The notes: a model not told the origin generated them from the letters alone. Numbered from the stretch's first letter, positions 34,068-43,699 are shown. The stretch: 64,000 nt of DNA from Propioniferax innocua (GCF_006716235.1 NZ_VFOR01000001.1:682001-746000), one strand, 5' to 3'. A program made the numbers and translations.

Positions 34068-36709
34068 ACGCCCGGCGGCGTCGCGCACGCGACTTCACCC
34101 TCATCGTCTGGTTCGTGGCGGCCATCATCGTCGCCGTAGCTCATCGGTGGGTTCCCGAGGCCACGTGGCTGATGATCCATCTGGTGACGCTGGGTGCCCT
34201 CACCCACTCCATCCTCGTGTGGAGTGAGCACTTCTCGCGTTCGCTGTTGAAGACCCGCACCACCCAGGCCTCCGAACGCGCGCAGCGTATCCGTCTGGGC
34301 CTGCTCACCGCCGGGTCGGCGATGGTGCTGGGCGGAGTCCCCAGCTCGTTGTGGCTGCTCACTCTCACCGGAGCCACGATCGTGAGCGCTGCGGTGCTCT
34401 GGCACGGACTCGCACTGTGGTCGGATCTGCGTCGTGCACTGCCCGGGCGTTTCCACATCACCGTTCGCTACTACGTGACCGCCGCGGCCTGCCTACCGGT
34501 CGGCGCCACTTTCGGCGTGTTGCTGGCGCGTGGCCTCCCCGAGCAGTGGCATGCCCGCCTCCTGGTGGCACACACCATGGTGATGCTGCTGGGCTGGGTG
34601 GGCCTCACCGTCATCGGCACCCTCGTCACGTTCTGGCCCACGGTGCTGCGCACCCGGATGGACGAGCGTGCGGAACTGACGACGAAACGTCTCTGGCGCC
34701 CACTTGTGGCGTCCATCGGCGTGGTGCTGGTCGGTGCCCTGTGGGGTGTGAACGCCGTGGCCGTGATCGGCCTGGTGGTCTATGTGGCGCTCGTGTGCTG
34801 GTGGGGACGAACGCTCCTCACGCCACTGCGCAAGAAGCCGCTCGAGGAGTTCGCCCCGGCCTCAATCGGTGCCGCGATGGTGTGGTTCCTGATCTCGATG
34901 GGCCTGACCGGATGGACGGTGCTCACCTCCGACGACGGCTCCCTGGCTCGCGCCTTCCCCGGACTCGCCGCCTACTGGGTGGGCGGGTTCATCCTGCAGC
35001 TTCTTCTGGGGGCATTGAGTTACCTGCTGCCGTCGATGTTCGGTGGTGGTCCACGCATCGTCCGCGCCGGGGGACGCTGGTTCAACCGCTGGGCTGGCGT
35101 CCGGCTGACCGTCGTGAACGCAGGTCTGGTGGTGTGGATGATGCAACCACCGAGCTGGGTGCGCGTCACGGTCTCGTTGGCCGTCCTGCTCGCCTACACA
35201 GCATTCCTTCCCCTGCTCATCGGCGGGGTCAGAGCCTGCATCATCGAGCGACGCCGCCGCGAGGCCGGCGAGCCCGCGAAGGAGCCCGAGAACACCCCTG
35301 CGCTCAGCGGCTCCGGCGTGGTCGCGGGATTGGCCATCGTTGCGCTGGTGGCATCTCTCGGGTTCGCCATCACCCCCGATGGCCGTGGTGAAGAAGTGGC
35401 GGCGGCCTCTGACGTGACTCCCACCGGGCGCACGCTCGAGGTGACCGTCGAGGCCCGTGACATGCGGTTCGAGCCCAGCCGGATCGAGGCCGAAGTCGGC
35501 GACCAGGTGGTCATCACCGTGATCAACACCGATGAGGCCATGGTCCACGACCTGTACATCGCGGGTCAGCAGACCCCTCGCCTGGAGTCCGGTGATTCCG
35601 CCGTGCTTGATCTGGGCGTGGTCGGTGAATCCGCCGAGGGCTGGTGCACCATCGTCGGACACCGCCAGCAGGGCATGACGCTGGACCTCGTCGTGACCGG
35701 CAGCGAAGCTCCCGGTGGCCAGTCGGAGAACGCCCACGAAGGGCATGGCGATCACGGGGCCTCCACCCCCGGGGACCGCATGACGTTCGATCCGGACGCA
35801 CCGTTGTCGGCCTCCATCGACGCGAATGCGCCAAAGCCCACCGACGAGGTCGACCACCGTTTCACGATCGAATCGGTGAACGAGAACCTCGAGGTGGCAC
35901 CGGGCGTCTGGCAGACCCGCTGGGTGTTCCGCGGCGGCCCCGAAGGCATCCCGAACCCGGGCGGAAGCGTCGGGCCGACGATCCGAGGCAGGGTCGGGGA
36001 CACCTTCGAGGTCACCTTCGTCAACAACGGCGACATGGGTCACTCCATCGACTTCCACGCCAGCAACGTGGCCCCCGATCGTCCGATGCGCACCATCGCC
36101 CCCGGGGAGAGGCTCGTCTACCGCTTCACCGCCCATCGTGCAGGGGCATGGCTGTATCACTGCGGGACCATGCCGATGACCGCACACATCGCCGGGGCCA
36201 TGCACGGGGCGGTGATCATCGACCCCGAGGACCTCGCCCCGGCCGACAAGGAATACATCCTTGTGCAATCGGAGATCTACATGGAACCGGGCACCGGTGA
36301 TTCACCGGAGTCCGCCACCCCTGTCGACGCCGCACGCGCGGCCGCCGACACACCAGATTTCGTGACCTTCAACGGCATCGCCGATCAGTACCTCCAAAAG
36401 CCACTGCCGGCGCAAGTGGGCGAACGCGTCCGGTTCTGGGTGGTGGCCGCCGGGCCGAACCGCGGCTCGGCATTCCACATCGTCGGCGCTCAGTTCGACA
36501 CCACCTACCACGAGGGCGCCTACCAGTTGAAGCAGGGACGCGATGCCTTCGGCTCCCGTGATGGTGGCAGCCAGGTGCTCGACGTGGCCGTGGCATCGGG
36601 TGGATTCGTCGAGACGGTCTTCCCCGAACCCGGGCATTACACGATGGTCGATCACGCCATGGCGAATGCCGAACGCGGCGCCCGCGGGATCGTGGAGGTC
36701 ACGCCCTGA
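34064..36709 (+). CDS. nirK: membrane domain - cupredoxin - copper nitrite reductase fusion
   Basis: 881 residues. About 1-400 is a polytopic membrane region (ten or so helices), followed by one more helix (GVVAGLAIVALVASLGFAI). A cupredoxin (about 450-548) has a complete type 1 copper set: His in VHDLYI, then Cys-x5-His and Met in WCTIVGHRQQGM. After a His-rich linker comes a two-domain NirK: type 1 ligands His660, Cys700, His708, Met713; type 2 ligands His665, His699 and His805; and catalytic Asp663. It should reduce nitrite to nitric oxide outside the membrane, fed by the attached cupredoxin. Related fusions may exist in propionibacteria; I cannot check. Confidence 0.88.
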   Translation: MNARRRRARDFTLIVWFVAAIIVAVAHRWVPEATWLMIHLVTLGALTHSILVWSEHFSRSLLKTRTTQASERAQRIRLGLLTAGSAMVLGGVPSSLWLLTLTGATIVSAAVLWHGLALWSDLRRALPGRFHITVRYYVTAAACLPVGATFGVLLARGLPEQWHARLLVAHTMVMLLGWVGLTVIGTLVTFWPTVLRTRMDERAELTTKRLWRPLVASIGVVLVGALWGVNAVAVIGLVVYVALVCWWGRTLLTPLRKKPLEEFAPASIGAAMVWFLISMGLTGWTVLTSDDGSLARAFPGLAAYWVGGFILQLLLGALSYLLPSMFGGGPRIVRAGGRWFNRWAGVRLTVVNAGLVVWMMQPPSWVRVTVSLAVLLAYTAFLPLLIGGVRACIIERRRREAGEPAKEPENTPALSGSGVVAGLAIVALVASLGFAITPDGRGEEVAAASDVTPTGRTLEVTVEARDMRFEPSRIEAEVGDQVVITVINTDEAMVHDLYIAGQQTPRLESGDSAVLDLGVVGESAEGWCTIVGHRQQGMTLDLVVTGSEAPGGQSENAHEGHGDHGASTPGDRMTFDPDAPLSASIDANAPKPTDEVDHRFTIESVNENLEVAPGVWQTRWVFRGGPEGIPNPGGSVGPTIRGRVGDTFEVTFVNNGDMGHSIDFHASNVAPDRPMRTIAPGERLVYRFTAHRAGAWLYHCGTMPMTAHIAGAMHGAVIIDPEDLAPADKEYILVQSEIYMEPGTGDSPESATPVDAARAAADTPDFVTFNGIADQYLQKPLPAQVGERVRFWVVAAGPNRGSAFHIVGAQFDTTYHEGAYQLKQGRDAFGSRDGGSQVLDVAVASGGFVETVFPEPGHYTMVDHAMANAERGARGIVEVTP

Positions 36710-37883
36710 CGCCGGGCTCATCCTTGGCCCGTGCGACCAGGAGCGCGACGATGGCGATGACGATACCGGCCAACGAGAGGGCCACCGAGGTCCAGGTCGG
36801 TGCGACCCAACCCCAGCCCCACGACAGCACGAGGCCGCCGGCTGCAGCGCCAAGAGCGTTGGCGAAGTTCAGGGCCGCATGGTTCAAGGATGCGCCGAGA
36901 TTCTGTGCCGAACCGGCCACGTTCATCAAGTGCATCTGCAGACCGATGACGAGCATCGCCGCCGACGCCGCCCCCATGCCCACTAGGAACGTGACCAATG
37001 GCAGGGGCCCGGCGGCGTTCAGCGCGAGCAGGCTGAAGAACGTCACCATCGCTCCGAGCCCACCGAACATGGCGCCCCACACCGAGCGTCCGGCCACGAG
37101 GCCACCCAGCCAGGTGCCGACGAGCCCACCGAACCCGAAGACCAGCAGCACCAACGGGACGTGCTGCATGCTCGCTCCGGTCACGTGGAGCAGCAGGGGC
37201 TTGATGTAGGAGAACATCGAGAACTGTCCGCCGAAGCCGATCGCACCGATCGCCATCGCCAGCCAGAGCTGGGGGCGCATCAGCGCGCCGAGTTCAGACC
37301 GGATGCTCTGATCGGTCGGACCGCTGTAGGGAACCATCGCGCGCAGCATGACGAGCGTCAGGGCCGCGATGGCGGCGACCATCCAGAACGCGGCGCGCCA
37401 GCCGAAGGCCTGCCCCAGTGCGGTGGCCAGTGGCACTCCGGCGAGGTTGGCCACCGGAATCCCCAGCATGACCCGGCTCACCGCCTGGGGGCCGCGTCCG
37501 GCCCGGGCGAGTGACACGGCCACGATTGCGGCCAGCCCGAAGTAGGCACCGTGCGGCAGCCCGGCGAGGAACCGGGCCACCAGCACCAGCCCCAGGTTCG
37601 GGGCCAACGCCGTGCCGATGTTGCCCACCAGGAACGCGGCCATCAACGCGATGAGAACCCCTCGACGCGGCCGCCCGGCCGCCACCGCCGAGAGCAGGGG
37701 TGCCCCGACGACGACGCCGATCGCATAGGCCGAGATCGCCTGTCCCGCGGTCGGGATGTCGACACCGATGCCATGGGCCAGTTCGGGCAACAGCCCCATG
37801 ACGACGAACTCGGAGGTACCGATGGCGATGCCACCGGTGACGAGGGCGACCGTGGCGAGAGCGAGGGAGGGTGTGCGTGACAC
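36699..37883 (-). CDS. MFS transporter, DHA1 (AraJ/NepI-like)
   Basis: 394 residues with twelve predicted helices. The TEF motif (GTSEFVVMGLLPEL) in helix 1 and the AGRPRRG loop between helices 2 and 3 are typical of the sugar-efflux/chloramphenicol-resistance-like DHA1 subgroup. It is a proton-driven exporter of unknown substrate. It starts with GTG and converges with the nitrite reductase gene, overlapping by 11 bp. Confidence 0.85.
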   Translation of the reverse strand: MSRTPSLALATVALVTGGIAIGTSEFVVMGLLPELAHGIGVDIPTAGQAISAYAIGVVVGAPLLSAVAAGRPRRGVLIALMAAFLVGNIGTALAPNLGLVLVARFLAGLPHGAYFGLAAIVAVSLARAGRGPQAVSRVMLGIPVANLAGVPLATALGQAFGWRAAFWMVAAIAALTLVMLRAMVPYSGPTDQSIRSELGALMRPQLWLAMAIGAIGFGGQFSMFSYIKPLLLHVTGASMQHVPLVLLVFGFGGLVGTWLGGLVAGRSVWGAMFGGLGAMVTFFSLLALNAAGPLPLVTFLVGMGAASAAMLVIGLQMHLMNVAGSAQNLGASLNHAALNFANALGAAAGGLVLSWGWGWVAPTWTSVALSLAGIVIAIVALLVARAKDEPGVRA

Positions 37884-37926
37884 GTCTCGCCACCGTACTC
37901 CTGATGCCGATTTCTGTCCGGCACCG

Positions 37927-38523
37927 TCACTCGAGCATGTCGGACTCCCCCAGCCCTCGGGCCACGAGCGCTTCCCCGGTCACCTGCGCCAGCGCGATGG
38001 CATGCACGATGACCGGCGCGAGATTCGCGATGGGGTTCCGGCCCAGTCCCCGGGCGCGGGCCGCATCGCGCACGGTGCCCATGGCGTCGAGGATCTGCGG
38101 GATGCTCCGCAGCATCAGCGCCACGGCCAGGGCGACGCGCTCGGGGAGGACGCGGCTCATGGCGTCGAGGAGGTCGGGCCCCGATGTGGTCAGCACCAGC
38201 GCTCGCGCCAGATAGAGAGCGGCGAGAACATTTCCCGGCACCACGACCATCAGATCCACACGCCCATGGATCCCCTGATAGATCACCACCACCACGAGAA
38301 TGAACACCACCGGCCACGCCAGCGGCAACCACCGACGCACCGGCACACGCGAGGTGAACAGCACGATCAGGGCGATCGCCAGGCCGCCGAGCGTCACCCA
38401 TGGGGAACGGACGACAAGGGGTATCAGCGACAGCAACAGCACCGCCAGGATCTTGACCCCGGGCGGGGTCCGATGCACCAAGGAATCGCCCGGGGTGTGG
38501 ATTCCGAAGATTTCGGTCCTCAC
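37927..38523 (-). CDS. bioN: biotin ECF transporter transmembrane subunit
   Basis: 198 residues, about five helices, with the EcfT coupling motifs around ARALVLTTSGPDLLDAM and ARARGLGRN (Ala-Arg-Gly type helix that contacts the ATPase). It completes the energy-coupling module for BioY. It overlaps bioM by 4 bp and is the last gene of the bioY-bioM-bioN operon. Confidence 0.88.
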   Translation of the reverse strand: MRTEIFGIHTPGDSLVHRTPPGVKILAVLLLSLIPLVVRSPWVTLGGLAIALIVLFTSRVPVRRWLPLAWPVVFILVVVVIYQGIHGRVDLMVVVPGNVLAALYLARALVLTTSGPDLLDAMSRVLPERVALAVALMLRSIPQILDAMGTVRDAARARGLGRNPIANLAPVIVHAIALAQVTGEALVARGLGESDMLE

Positions 38524-39212
38524 GCCATCCGCTCCCGATACCGCGGCAGGACGGTGGCCGCCATGCCGTCGTCGACGATGCGTCCATCTTCGACCACGAG
38601 GACACGCTCACAGGTGGCTGCGAGTTCGAGGTCGTGCGTCGAGATGATCATCTGCTGCGGCAGGGACGCGAAGGTGCGACGCAGGAGATTCCGATTGCGC
38701 AGATCGAGAAGGGTCGTGGGCTCGTCGGCGACGATGATCTCCGGATCGACGGCGAGCACCGACGTGAGGCTCACGAGCTGACGTTCGCCACCGGAGAGGT
38801 CATGGATCGACTGGTCCAGCACATGCGTCAGGCCGCGCTCGGCCAACAGTGCAGCGGCGCGTTCGCGTCGCTCGGCGCGATTCTTGATCGTTCGACGCAG
38901 ACTCAGCCCCACATCGTCCACGGGCGTCGACATCACCAACTGCGCCGCAGGATCGGTGAAGATGAACCCCACCGTGCGTCTCACCCGGCGCGGCGCCGAC
39001 GCCACGTCGATGCCCTGAACCAGGACACTGCCCCGAGTCGGCGTCATCAACCCGTTGATGAGCTTGAGCAGCGTCGATTTTCCCGATCCATTGGGCCCCA
39101 CGACGGCGATGCGGTGTTCGGTGAGCTCTGCGGTGACGTCTGCCAGAAGAACCCGCGTCGTTCCATCGGGGCGCTGGGCCTCGACGGTGACGCCGTTGAA
39201 GGTGATACTCAC
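38520..39212 (-). CDS. bioM: biotin ECF transporter ATPase
   Basis: 230 residues, single ABC ATPase domain: Walker A GPNGSGKSTLLKLING, signature LSGGERQLVSL, Walker B EIIVADEPTTLLDL and switch His in ISTHDLELA. It powers biotin uptake with BioN and BioY. It overlaps each neighbour by 4 bp. Confidence 0.92.
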   Translation of the reverse strand: MSITFNGVTVEAQRPDGTTRVLLADVTAELTEHRIAVVGPNGSGKSTLLKLINGLMTPTRGSVLVQGIDVASAPRRVRRTVGFIFTDPAAQLVMSTPVDDVGLSLRRTIKNRAERRERAAALLAERGLTHVLDQSIHDLSGGERQLVSLTSVLAVDPEIIVADEPTTLLDLRNRNLLRRTFASLPQQMIISTHDLELAATCERVLVVEDGRIVDDGMAATVLPRYRERMA

Positions 39213-39772
39213 GACAGACCGTGACGGATCCGCGGGAACGCCTTGAACACCGCCAGCGCGATGACGACGGCCAACACATTCTTGGCAAGGTCACCGGGCC
39301 AGAACATCAGGTCGCCCAGGAAGGCGTCCTTGAACGGCGTCTGTTGAGACCACATGAGCCCGATGATGCCGAGTGCATGCGAGAGCGCCAACCCCACCAA
39401 CCCGGCGAGGAAGACTGCGGCGGCCAAGGCCCGCCGGGCAAAGGCCCGGTGTAGAACCGAGACCAACCCGCCCGCCACCAGCGCGGCGAAGGGGAATGAC
39501 AGGAGGTACCCCGCGGTCGGACCGGCGAGGGTCGACAGTCCTCCGGTTCCTCCTGCGAACACCGGGGCTCCGATCAGACCGACGACCACCCACAGGGCCA
39601 CCGACAAGAACCCGCGAACCGGGCCGAGAATGATCCCGGCGAGGATCACCGCCAGCGTCTGCAACGTGATCGGCACCGGACCGACGGGGATGACCACGAA
39701 CGACATCACTGCGGCGAGCGCGGCGAAGACCGCGATCAGGGCCAGATCACGGGGTGCATCGGTGTCGGTCAT
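39209..39772 (-). CDS. bioY: biotin transporter substrate-binding subunit
   Basis: 187 residues from the ATG at 39772 (AAGGAG 6 nt upstream), six hydrophobic helices. BioY signatures PVGPVPITLQTLAVILAG, FAGGTGGLSTLAGPTAGYLL and GDLMFWPGDLAKN are clear. It binds biotin for uptake. Downstream bioM and bioN overlap it, and a BioQ-like operator lies upstream. Confidence 0.95.
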   Translation of the reverse strand: MTDTDAPRDLALIAVFAALAAVMSFVVIPVGPVPITLQTLAVILAGIILGPVRGFLSVALWVVVGLIGAPVFAGGTGGLSTLAGPTAGYLLSFPFAALVAGGLVSVLHRAFARRALAAAVFLAGLVGLALSHALGIIGLMWSQQTPFKDAFLGDLMFWPGDLAKNVLAVVIALAVFKAFPRIRHGLS

Positions 39773-39816
39773 GGTGGTCTCCTTGTGCTCACGAATGGGG
39801 CGGCTCACGAACAGCC

Positions 39817-39835
39817 TGAACAGTGTTCAATTATC
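39817..39835 (-). promoter_or_regulatory. bioY promoter: -10 GATAAT plus BioQ-like operator
   Basis: On the minus strand the hexamer GATAAT (39830-39835) is followed directly by a perfect 13-bp palindrome at 39817-39829 (TGAAC-N3-GTTCA). This matches the form described for BioQ sites of mycobacteria and corynebacteria. Its position at the expected transcription start fits repression by a biotin-sensing TetR-type regulator, which is not encoded in this window. Confidence 0.6.
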
Positions 39836-39875
39836 CCATGGGAGCGTTGCCCGACGCCACCGGCCATGCCGGGAT

Positions 39876-42800
39876 CTACTCCTCGTCCTCCCAGAACAGC
39901 AACTCGACCACGCGTCTGGCCTGGAATGCACGGCGATGGTAATGATCGATCAGGTGCGACGCTCCCGTCTCACCGGTGAGCAACATGCTGACCGCGGCCA
40001 GATCACGGTGCCCCTGCGGCAGCACGTCGGCGTCCTTGCCGCGCACCATCATCACGCGATCACGGACACGGCTCGCCAGACGCCAGGCCGCTTCGAGCGC
40101 CTCGGCGTCGTCGGCCTCCACCAGCCCTGCCTCGAGCGCTGCCGCCAGAGCCGGGAGGGTACGCGTCGTCCGGAGCCCTTCAATGGCGTGCGCGTGACGC
40201 AACTGGATCAGCTGCACGGTCCACTCGACGTCAGCCAGTCCGCCCGGCCCCAGCTTGAGGTGACGTTTGCGGTCGATTCCACGCGGCAGACGCTCGGATT
40301 CCATACGGGCCTTGAGCCGCCGGATCTGCTGCACGGCCGAATCCGTCAGATCCGCAGGCCAGCGCAATGGCCGGATCTGCTCCAGGAACCGTTCGGACAG
40401 CTCTTCGTCACCGGCCCCGTGGGCTGCACGGAGCAATGCCTGCTGCTCCCACGTCTCACCCCACCTCGCGTAGTACGCGCGGTAGGAGCCGAGCGTCCGC
40501 ACCAACGGGCCATCACGCCCCTCGGGCCGGAGGTCGAGATCGAGCGTCAGGGGCGGCACCCCGGGAACACTCTTGCGGAGCTCCCGGCGCACCGCCTCGA
40601 TCACCTTGGCCGCCCGATCGCTCGGAGCGTCATCCCCGAGCACGATCAGCGCATCGGCGTCGGAGGCATAGGACATCTCCCCGCCACCCCACCGGCCCAG
40701 AGCGATGACGGCCATCTGGATCGGGTCATCACCCATGACGATCTCCAGAGCCACGTCGAGCACCGCCGACGCCACATCGGTGAGCCCGGCACCGACCTGC
40801 TCCAGATCGATGTACCCCAGCAGATCGCCCGCACCGATCCGCAACAGTTCCCGTCTTCGCAGGGCACGCACCGCCGAGATCTTGGCGCTCACCTCATCGT
40901 GGAGTGCGGCTGCAGCCCGCATCTCCGAACGCAACTGCACCAAGGAAAGGGGACGGAGATTCTCCGGCTTGCTGAGGATCTGCACCGACTGCGGTGCCCG
41001 CTGGATGAGATCCACCAAATAGCGTCCCGCGGTGAGCATCCGAGCGAGCCGCTCGGCCATGGCACCCTCATCGCGCAGCCCCCGCAGATACCAGGGCGAG
41101 GTGCCGAGCGCCTCGGAGACCTGCCGGAATGCCAGCAACGCATGGTCGGGATTCGCACCCTCGGCGAACCACCCGAGCATCGCCGGCAGAAGCTGCCGTT
41201 GAATCTCGGCCTGGCGCGACACTCCACGGGTGAGCGCTTCGATGTGTCCGAGCGCCGAACGCGGATCGTCATAGCCCAACGCCGCGAGCCGTTCGCGGGC
41301 GGCCTCGGTGGTGAGCCGCACCTCTGCGCTGGGGATGCGCGCAACCGCTTCGAGCAGCGGTGAATAGTAGATGCGCTTGTGCAGCGACAACACGCGTCGG
41401 GAGCAGGACCGCCACACCTCTGTGACCTGCTTGGGCTCCATGCGCAGACCGCGGGCGATCCGGTCGAGGTCTCGCCCGGGTTCGGGCAGCAGATGCGTCC
41501 GACGCAGGTGCGTCAACTGCACCCGGTGCTCCAGGAGCCGCTCCCAGCGGTAGGCATCAGCGAATTCAGCCCCGTCCGCACGGTTCACATACCCATGACT
41601 GATGAGGTTCTCCAGCGACGTCAGCGTCGCCCGCGAACGGAGCCGTTCGTCGGCACGCCCGTGCACCAGCTGCAGGAGCTGCACGGTGAACTCGACGTCA
41701 CGGAGTCCACCGGCACCCAGTTTTATCTCTCGGCCAGCATGTTTGGCGGGAATGTTGTCGATCACGCGTCGACGCATCGCCTGGGATTCGGAGACGAAGT
41801 TCTCCTTCGATGCCGCCTTCCACACCATCGGCGCGATCATGTCGCAGAACTCTCCCGCAAGATCGAGGTCGCCGGCCATGGGACGTGCCTTGAGCATCGC
41901 CTGGAACTCCCAGTTCTTGGCCCACCGGAGGTAGTAGGTCTCATGCGAGGTGACGGTGCGCACCAACGGACCGGCTTTCCCCTCCGGGCGCAGGCCGGCA
42001 TCGAGCGGCCAGATGGTTCCCGCCCCGGTATGGGCCGAGCAGATGGTGGCCAGGGCCCCGGCGACCTTGGTGCCCACGGCCATGGCCTGATCGGGGTCGA
42101 CGCCTTCGGCGGGTTCGGCCACGTACAACACATCGACGTCTGAGGCGTAGTTCAGCTCCTGAGCCCCGCACTTTCCGAGGGCGACGACGCCGAGCCGACA
42201 GGCTTCCCATTCCTTGACGCTCCCCCGCGCCAGACAGAGCGCAGCGTGCACGGTGGCATCGGCGAGATCGGCGATCTCGGCGGTGATCTCTTCCAGGATC
42301 TCGGTCGGCTCGGGATGGGTCAGGTCACGGGCGGCGATCTGCATGAGCCCGGTGTGATAAGCCCGGCGCAGATCGTCCGAGCGTTGGGGGTCGGCGGCCT
42401 CCAGGCTCCCCTTCTCGGCTGCCTCAGGGGCGCCGATGGCCTCCACCAGGACACGGCGCCACTCATCGGCCGAGCGTCGCCGCGGCTCTTCGCTGAGTGA
42501 CTCGATGGCTTCTGGAACCCGGATCAGATGCTGGTGGAAACCTGTTCCCGCCCCCACGACGGCCGCCAGCCGCCCCAGCAGGCCCTCCTGACCGGTGAGG
42601 TGTTCCAACAGTCCGTCGTGTTCGTGAAGCAGACGGTCGATGATGGTCAGCGCATCGTCGGGATCGGCACATCTGGCGACAGCGTCGATGACCGGAGCCA
42701 TGGCCTTTTCGCCCCATGCGTCAACGATCGCCGCAGCGGCCCCGGCGTCGCGGAATCCGCGCTGAACCATGAGCCCCCGGGTCGAACGTTCGCGTGCCAT
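39876..42800 (-). CDS. glnE: bifunctional glutamine synthetase adenylyltransferase / adenylyl-removing enzyme
   Basis: 974 residues, full length. Two nucleotidyltransferase domains are visible: the N-terminal one with GKCGAQELNYASDVDVLYV and the C-terminal one with GRWGGGEMSYASDADALIVLG. Each is followed by a helical GlnD-type regulatory domain (LGPGGLADVEWTVQLIQ, LGAGGLRDVEFTVQLLQ). It adds or removes AMP on GlnA1 at Tyr402 according to nitrogen state. It lies between bioY and the mycothiol-dependent enzyme, close to glnA2, the usual actinobacterial neighbourhood. Confidence 0.95.
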   Translation of the reverse strand: MARERSTRGLMVQRGFRDAGAAAAIVDAWGEKAMAPVIDAVARCADPDDALTIIDRLLHEHDGLLEHLTGQEGLLGRLAAVVGAGTGFHQHLIRVPEAIESLSEEPRRRSADEWRRVLVEAIGAPEAAEKGSLEAADPQRSDDLRRAYHTGLMQIAARDLTHPEPTEILEEITAEIADLADATVHAALCLARGSVKEWEACRLGVVALGKCGAQELNYASDVDVLYVAEPAEGVDPDQAMAVGTKVAGALATICSAHTGAGTIWPLDAGLRPEGKAGPLVRTVTSHETYYLRWAKNWEFQAMLKARPMAGDLDLAGEFCDMIAPMVWKAASKENFVSESQAMRRRVIDNIPAKHAGREIKLGAGGLRDVEFTVQLLQLVHGRADERLRSRATLTSLENLISHGYVNRADGAEFADAYRWERLLEHRVQLTHLRRTHLLPEPGRDLDRIARGLRMEPKQVTEVWRSCSRRVLSLHKRIYYSPLLEAVARIPSAEVRLTTEAARERLAALGYDDPRSALGHIEALTRGVSRQAEIQRQLLPAMLGWFAEGANPDHALLAFRQVSEALGTSPWYLRGLRDEGAMAERLARMLTAGRYLVDLIQRAPQSVQILSKPENLRPLSLVQLRSEMRAAAALHDEVSAKISAVRALRRRELLRIGAGDLLGYIDLEQVGAGLTDVASAVLDVALEIVMGDDPIQMAVIALGRWGGGEMSYASDADALIVLGDDAPSDRAAKVIEAVRRELRKSVPGVPPLTLDLDLRPEGRDGPLVRTLGSYRAYYARWGETWEQQALLRAAHGAGDEELSERFLEQIRPLRWPADLTDSAVQQIRRLKARMESERLPRGIDRKRHLKLGPGGLADVEWTVQLIQLRHAHAIEGLRTTRTLPALAAALEAGLVEADDAEALEAAWRLASRVRDRVMMVRGKDADVLPQGHRDLAAVSMLLTGETGASHLIDHYHRRAFQARRVVELLFWEDEE

Positions 42801-42824
42801 GACGCGATTGTTTCATGTGCCTAC

Positions 42825-42839
42825 TGTTCAATTTGTTCA
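42825..42839. repeat. short direct repeat TGTTCA x2 in glnE upstream region
   Basis: Two TGTTCA hexamers with a 9-bp period lie in an AT-rich patch between divergent glnE and the mycothiol-dependent enzyme. On the minus strand they read TTGAACAAATTGAACA and could be regulator half-sites or -35 elements for glnE. Low confidence. Confidence 0.25.
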
Positions 42840-42883
42840 ATCTACGGTTCCCGGGATGCAACCTGCTGTCCATCGTCACGGCG

Positions 42884-42889
42884 TAAGTT
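42884..42889 (+). promoter_or_regulatory. -10 element TAAGTT, leaderless MDMPI-like gene
   Basis: TAAGTT is followed by 6 nt and the GTG at 42896. The AGGAG abutting the GTG is too close to act as a ribosome site. Confidence 0.45.
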
Positions 42890-42895
42890 GTAGGA

Positions 42896-43690
42896 GTGCC
42901 ATCACTGAAATCTGCCTCCACCCAACGTGGCGTCGCCCGCAGCGCCGCGGGCGTCGCCGCGCAGGCACGCCACGTGGGCGCTTTTCTCTCGACCCTTCCC
43001 GCCCCGGCTTTCACACGCCCCACCAGGCTCCCCGGCTGGGACCTGCGTCTGTTGACCGCACACCTGGTGCATCTGCAACAGCAGATGATCGAAGATGTCC
43101 GGGAGGGCACCACGGCGCGCCCGGCCAGTACCGGCGAATTCATGCGTGCGGCCCAGGCTTACGGCCGTCGCATCACCGAGCATGCCGAAGCCATCGCCGC
43201 CGAGGACGACGGCCCGACACTCGCCCGTCAGCTCCGTCGCAATGTCGGGGAGTTGGCGTCCCTGGTGGACAAGGCGACGCCCGATGTGGTGGCGTCGGTC
43301 CCTCCCCTGCGGATGCGCGACCACCTGCGCCTGACAGCCATCGAGTGGGTCATCCACAGCGACGACATCAACGCGGTGTTCGGTGCCCAACCGATACCGA
43401 TCGATGCTCAAGCACAGGCCGATGCCGTGCGCTGTCTGGCCGAAGTCCTTGCCCATTCGAACCCCGGGCACTCGATCGAAGTACGTGTACCACCACTCAG
43501 CGCCGTGCAGTGCGGATTCCCCGGAGACCCCACCCACACCCGCGGCACCCCACCCAACGTGGTGGAAGCCGAACCGATGGTCTTCGCCCGGCTGGCGTCC
43601 GGCCGCGTCTCGTTCGCAGACGCCGTCGGCAACGGGCTGACAGCCAGCGGCACACGTGCGGACATCTCCGACATGCTGCCGCTGCTGTAA
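42896..43690 (+). CDS. maleylpyruvate isomerase family mycothiol-dependent enzyme
   Basis: 264 residues from a GTG. The N-terminal four-helix DinB/MDMPI domain (about 15-165) has TRLPGWDLRLLTAHLVHLQ with a metal-binding His, and EWVIHSDDIN with the second His/Asp pair. The C-terminal domain (about 180-264) ends in LASGRVSFADAVGNG, as in SCP-like tails. Such proteins use mycothiol for isomerase or S-transfer reactions, and are often annotated TIGR03083; the substrate is unknown. It converges with glnA2. Confidence 0.82.
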   Translation: MPSLKSASTQRGVARSAAGVAAQARHVGAFLSTLPAPAFTRPTRLPGWDLRLLTAHLVHLQQQMIEDVREGTTARPASTGEFMRAAQAYGRRITEHAEAIAAEDDGPTLARQLRRNVGELASLVDKATPDVVASVPPLRMRDHLRLTAIEWVIHSDDINAVFGAQPIPIDAQAQADAVRCLAEVLAHSNPGHSIEVRVPPLSAVQCGFPGDPTHTRGTPPNVVEAEPMVFARLASGRVSFADAVGNGLTASGTRADISDMLPLL

Positions 43691-43699
43691 CTCGACAGC

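Noticed and set aside
34862-36268. 468-codon minus-strand open frame opposite the nitrite reductase
   Set aside because: Shadow of the fusion gene; contains no domain and no start signals.
39354-41363. 669-codon plus-strand open frame antisense to glnE
   Set aside because: It is the GC-rich shadow of glnE: low-complexity His/Arg/Gln translation, no ribosome site and no domain.
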